From the NCBI RefSeq assembly GCF_001661345.1, contig NW_017962914.1, positions 1,266,439 through 1,330,438 on the forward strand: 64,000 nucleotides of DNA, given 5' to 3'. The notes beneath the pieces are model-generated. The model was not told the DNA's origin, made no database searches, and worked only from the letters and a program-made list of their open reading frames with translations. This DNA is from Ascoidea rubescens DSM 1968. Taxonomy: Eukaryota; Ascomycota; Saccharomycetes; Ascoideales; Ascoideaceae. The translations under genes and the position numbers were made by a program. This document shows positions 62,901 through 64,000 of this stretch, piece after piece. Each line of letters begins with the position of its first letter. The stretch's first letter is position 1.

Positions 62901-63190
62901 TTCTTAAGATTTGGATCATTTGTTCGGACTGTTTTCTTTTGCTGTTCTTGTTCTTTCTTCTTCTTCAACCAGAGCTTCGCTCTTTCTGCCCTAGCTTTTT
63001 TCTTTTCTTCACCACTCAAAGACTTGGACTTACCATTCTTTGGCAACACATTGCTCTTACTGCCGAGTTTACTGATCCTGCTGATCTTGTTTGGATTGTT
63101 GGTTTTATTACTTTTGTTAGTTAACTTAACAATTTTCTGGGAATCATTGTTAATTGAATTCGGGGTTGGAGGTGATATATTCATCTGCAA
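59903..63190 (-). CDS. PRP5: DEAD-box RNA helicase PRP5
   Basis: A 1095-residue splicing helicase of the Prp5/DDX46 family, which acts with the U2 snRNP when it binds the branch point. The helicase core starts near residue 495 with the Q-motif region [13 protein letters not shown]. Motifs follow in order: NTGSGKT (Walker A), [13 protein letters not shown], DEAD (about 647, [12 protein letters not shown]), SAT, and [10 protein letters not shown] (about 843-853). The C-terminal domain ends with [29 protein letters not shown], specific for Prp5 among DEAD-box proteins, with [27 protein letters not shown] before it. The N-terminal 490 residues are basic, then Asn/Asp-rich, including a PQPQPQPQ run; this explains the excess over S. 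cerevisiae Prp5 (849). Confidence 0.94.
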   Translation of the reverse strand: [1095 protein letters not shown]

Positions 63191-63704
63191 AAAAACACTT
63201 AACTTCGCAAAGAGACACTCCCTATATATTCAAACACAATTCTAGCTTTGACTCCACTTGCAACTGCAATCAAACCCATGTATTTCTTTGGAAACCTCCT
63301 CATCTATCGATAAGGATCGAACTGATCAAATTTGACAAGCATAAAGCCCTATGTCTAGGGCTTTGAAACGAGTAACAAAAAGAAAAAAAAATCCAACAGT
63401 GTGGATTTGTCCCGAGTCAGCAGCTTCTGAATTTTTGTGCAGTGATGAGAATCGAAGAATCAGCTCCAATTTAAACTTGCGATCGATTATTGAAAATTTT
63501 CAAATCCTTTCAGCAGATGCATTTCGGATTGGTCTTGATGATGTTTGAGAGCAGTATATAAACCAATCTTTTTCGTTTTGTCTTTTCGCTTTTTTTTGTT
63601 TTTAGATTTCTTTTTTCTGCTTCTCCCAGATTTGTACAGTTTTGTATTTTCTTGCTAATACCTAAGCAGTCTGTGTTTAATACGCTCATCTTAAAGAATC
63701 AGCC
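63191..63704. promoter_or_regulatory. Divergent PRP5 / formyl-THF synthetase promoter region
   Basis: 514 bp. TATATAAACCAATCT at 63555-63569 (TATA plus CCAAT) lies 150 bp upstream of the plus-strand ATG and is identical to a 15-mer in the GLR1 promoter. A pyrimidine-rich stretch (about 63570-63655) follows it. An in-frame TAA at 63678-63680 fixes the start of the downstream gene. Confidence 0.55.
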
Positions 63705-64000
63705 ATGTCTTCCTTTACCCCATTAAAGTTGAACTTACTAGATCCAGTTCCTTCTGATTATGAAATTTCCAGAGCTCAAAAGCCCAAATTGATCACAACT
63801 ATTGCTGAAGAATCTGGTATTTTGCCTAGTGAATTAGAGCCATATGGATCCACAAAGGCTAAAATTAAATTAAACATTTTGGATCGTCTTGCTCACAAGA
63901 AAAATGGTAAATATATCTTAGTGACCGGAATTACTCCAACTCCATTGGGTGAAGGTAAATCAACTACCACTGTTGGTTTGGCTCAAGCTTTAGGTGCTCA
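63705..64000 (+). CDS. 10-Formyltetrahydrofolate synthetase, monofunctional form (cut by window edge)
   Basis: The first 98 codons are present. The product would ligate formate to tetrahydrofolate with [23 protein letters not shown] aligns with the beginning of the synthetase domain in the C-terminal half of yeast trifunctional C1-THF synthases (Ade3, Mis1), where the text PLKLLTPVPSDIDISRAQ occurs after about 320 residues of dehydrogenase/cyclohydrolase. The ATP loop [14 protein letters not shown] follows near residues 75-88. An in-frame TAA nine codons upstream and the PRP5 gene 514 bp away leave no room for the missing domain, unless a distant exon exists. No mitochondrial presequence, so probably cytosolic. 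TATA and pyrimidine-rich leader suggest strong expression. Confidence 0.92.
   Translation, partial: MSSFTPLKLNLLDPVPSDYEISRAQKPKLITTIAEESGILPSELEPYGSTKAKIKLNILDRLAHKKNGKYILVTGITPTPLGEGKSTTTVGLAQALGA

Overview
The window is nuclear DNA of a budding yeast (Saccharomycotina). It is AT-rich, almost intron-less and gene-dense. Its proteins match yeast-specific families (RSC58, EIS1, LDB19/ART1, VAC7, SLI15, RSM22), many of them enlarged by long Asn, Asn/Ser or Gln/Asn tracts. The one clear intron, in RPS6, uses GTATGT and a TACTAAT branch point. CTG codons are very rare (none in the parts of GLR1 that I read codon by codon), so I could not decide whether CTG means Leu or Ser. I do not name a species.

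Layout. 1-7.5 kb: the 5' part of an RPM2-like gene running off the left edge, a small coiled-coil ORF, MRPL15, then CBC2 and FCP1 on the minus strand. 7.5-17.3 kb: a loose, gene-poor stretch with a decayed leucine-rich-repeat gene, an unrecognised secreted/membrane protein, LDB19/ART1, and 4.3 kb without a gene. 17.3-24.6 kb: two tandem acetyl-CoA synthetase paralogs, each behind a very long upstream region with a GC-rich island. 25.4-39.0 kb: tRNA-Pro(UGG), RSC58, NCS6, an ADH6-type alcohol dehydrogenase, RSM22, EIS1, EMG1, GLR1. 39.3-47.3 kb: RPS6 with its 884-nt intron, an MFS transporter, OPT2. 49.6-63.2 kb: VAC7, SLI15 and PRP5, all minus strand. The right edge cuts a formyltetrahydrofolate synthetase gene.

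The genes are mostly unrelated housekeeping functions, not one pathway. Themes that recur are acetyl-CoA supply, translation and ribosome biogenesis (RPS6, EMG1, NCS6, mitochondrial MRPL15 and RSM22), RNA polymerase II RNA processing (FCP1, CBC2, PRP5), plasma-membrane organisation and nutrient uptake (EIS1, LDB19, OPT2, MFS) and redox/one-carbon metabolism (GLR1, formyl-THF synthetase).

The most interesting points are: (1) the second acetyl-CoA synthetase paralog keeps its catalytic framework but has Thr to Leu in the acetate pocket and Gly-Ser-His to Ser-Ala-Pro after the WQTE motif, suggesting a different substrate; (2) the formyl-THF synthetase begins directly at the synthetase domain, without the dehydrogenase/cyclohydrolase half usual in yeasts; (3) the cap-binding protein CBC2 carries a long Tyr/Asn/Gly prion-like tail; (4) GC-rich islands sit in most long upstream regions of this AT-rich genome. 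I did not find a convincing mobile element, CRISPR-like array or defence system.
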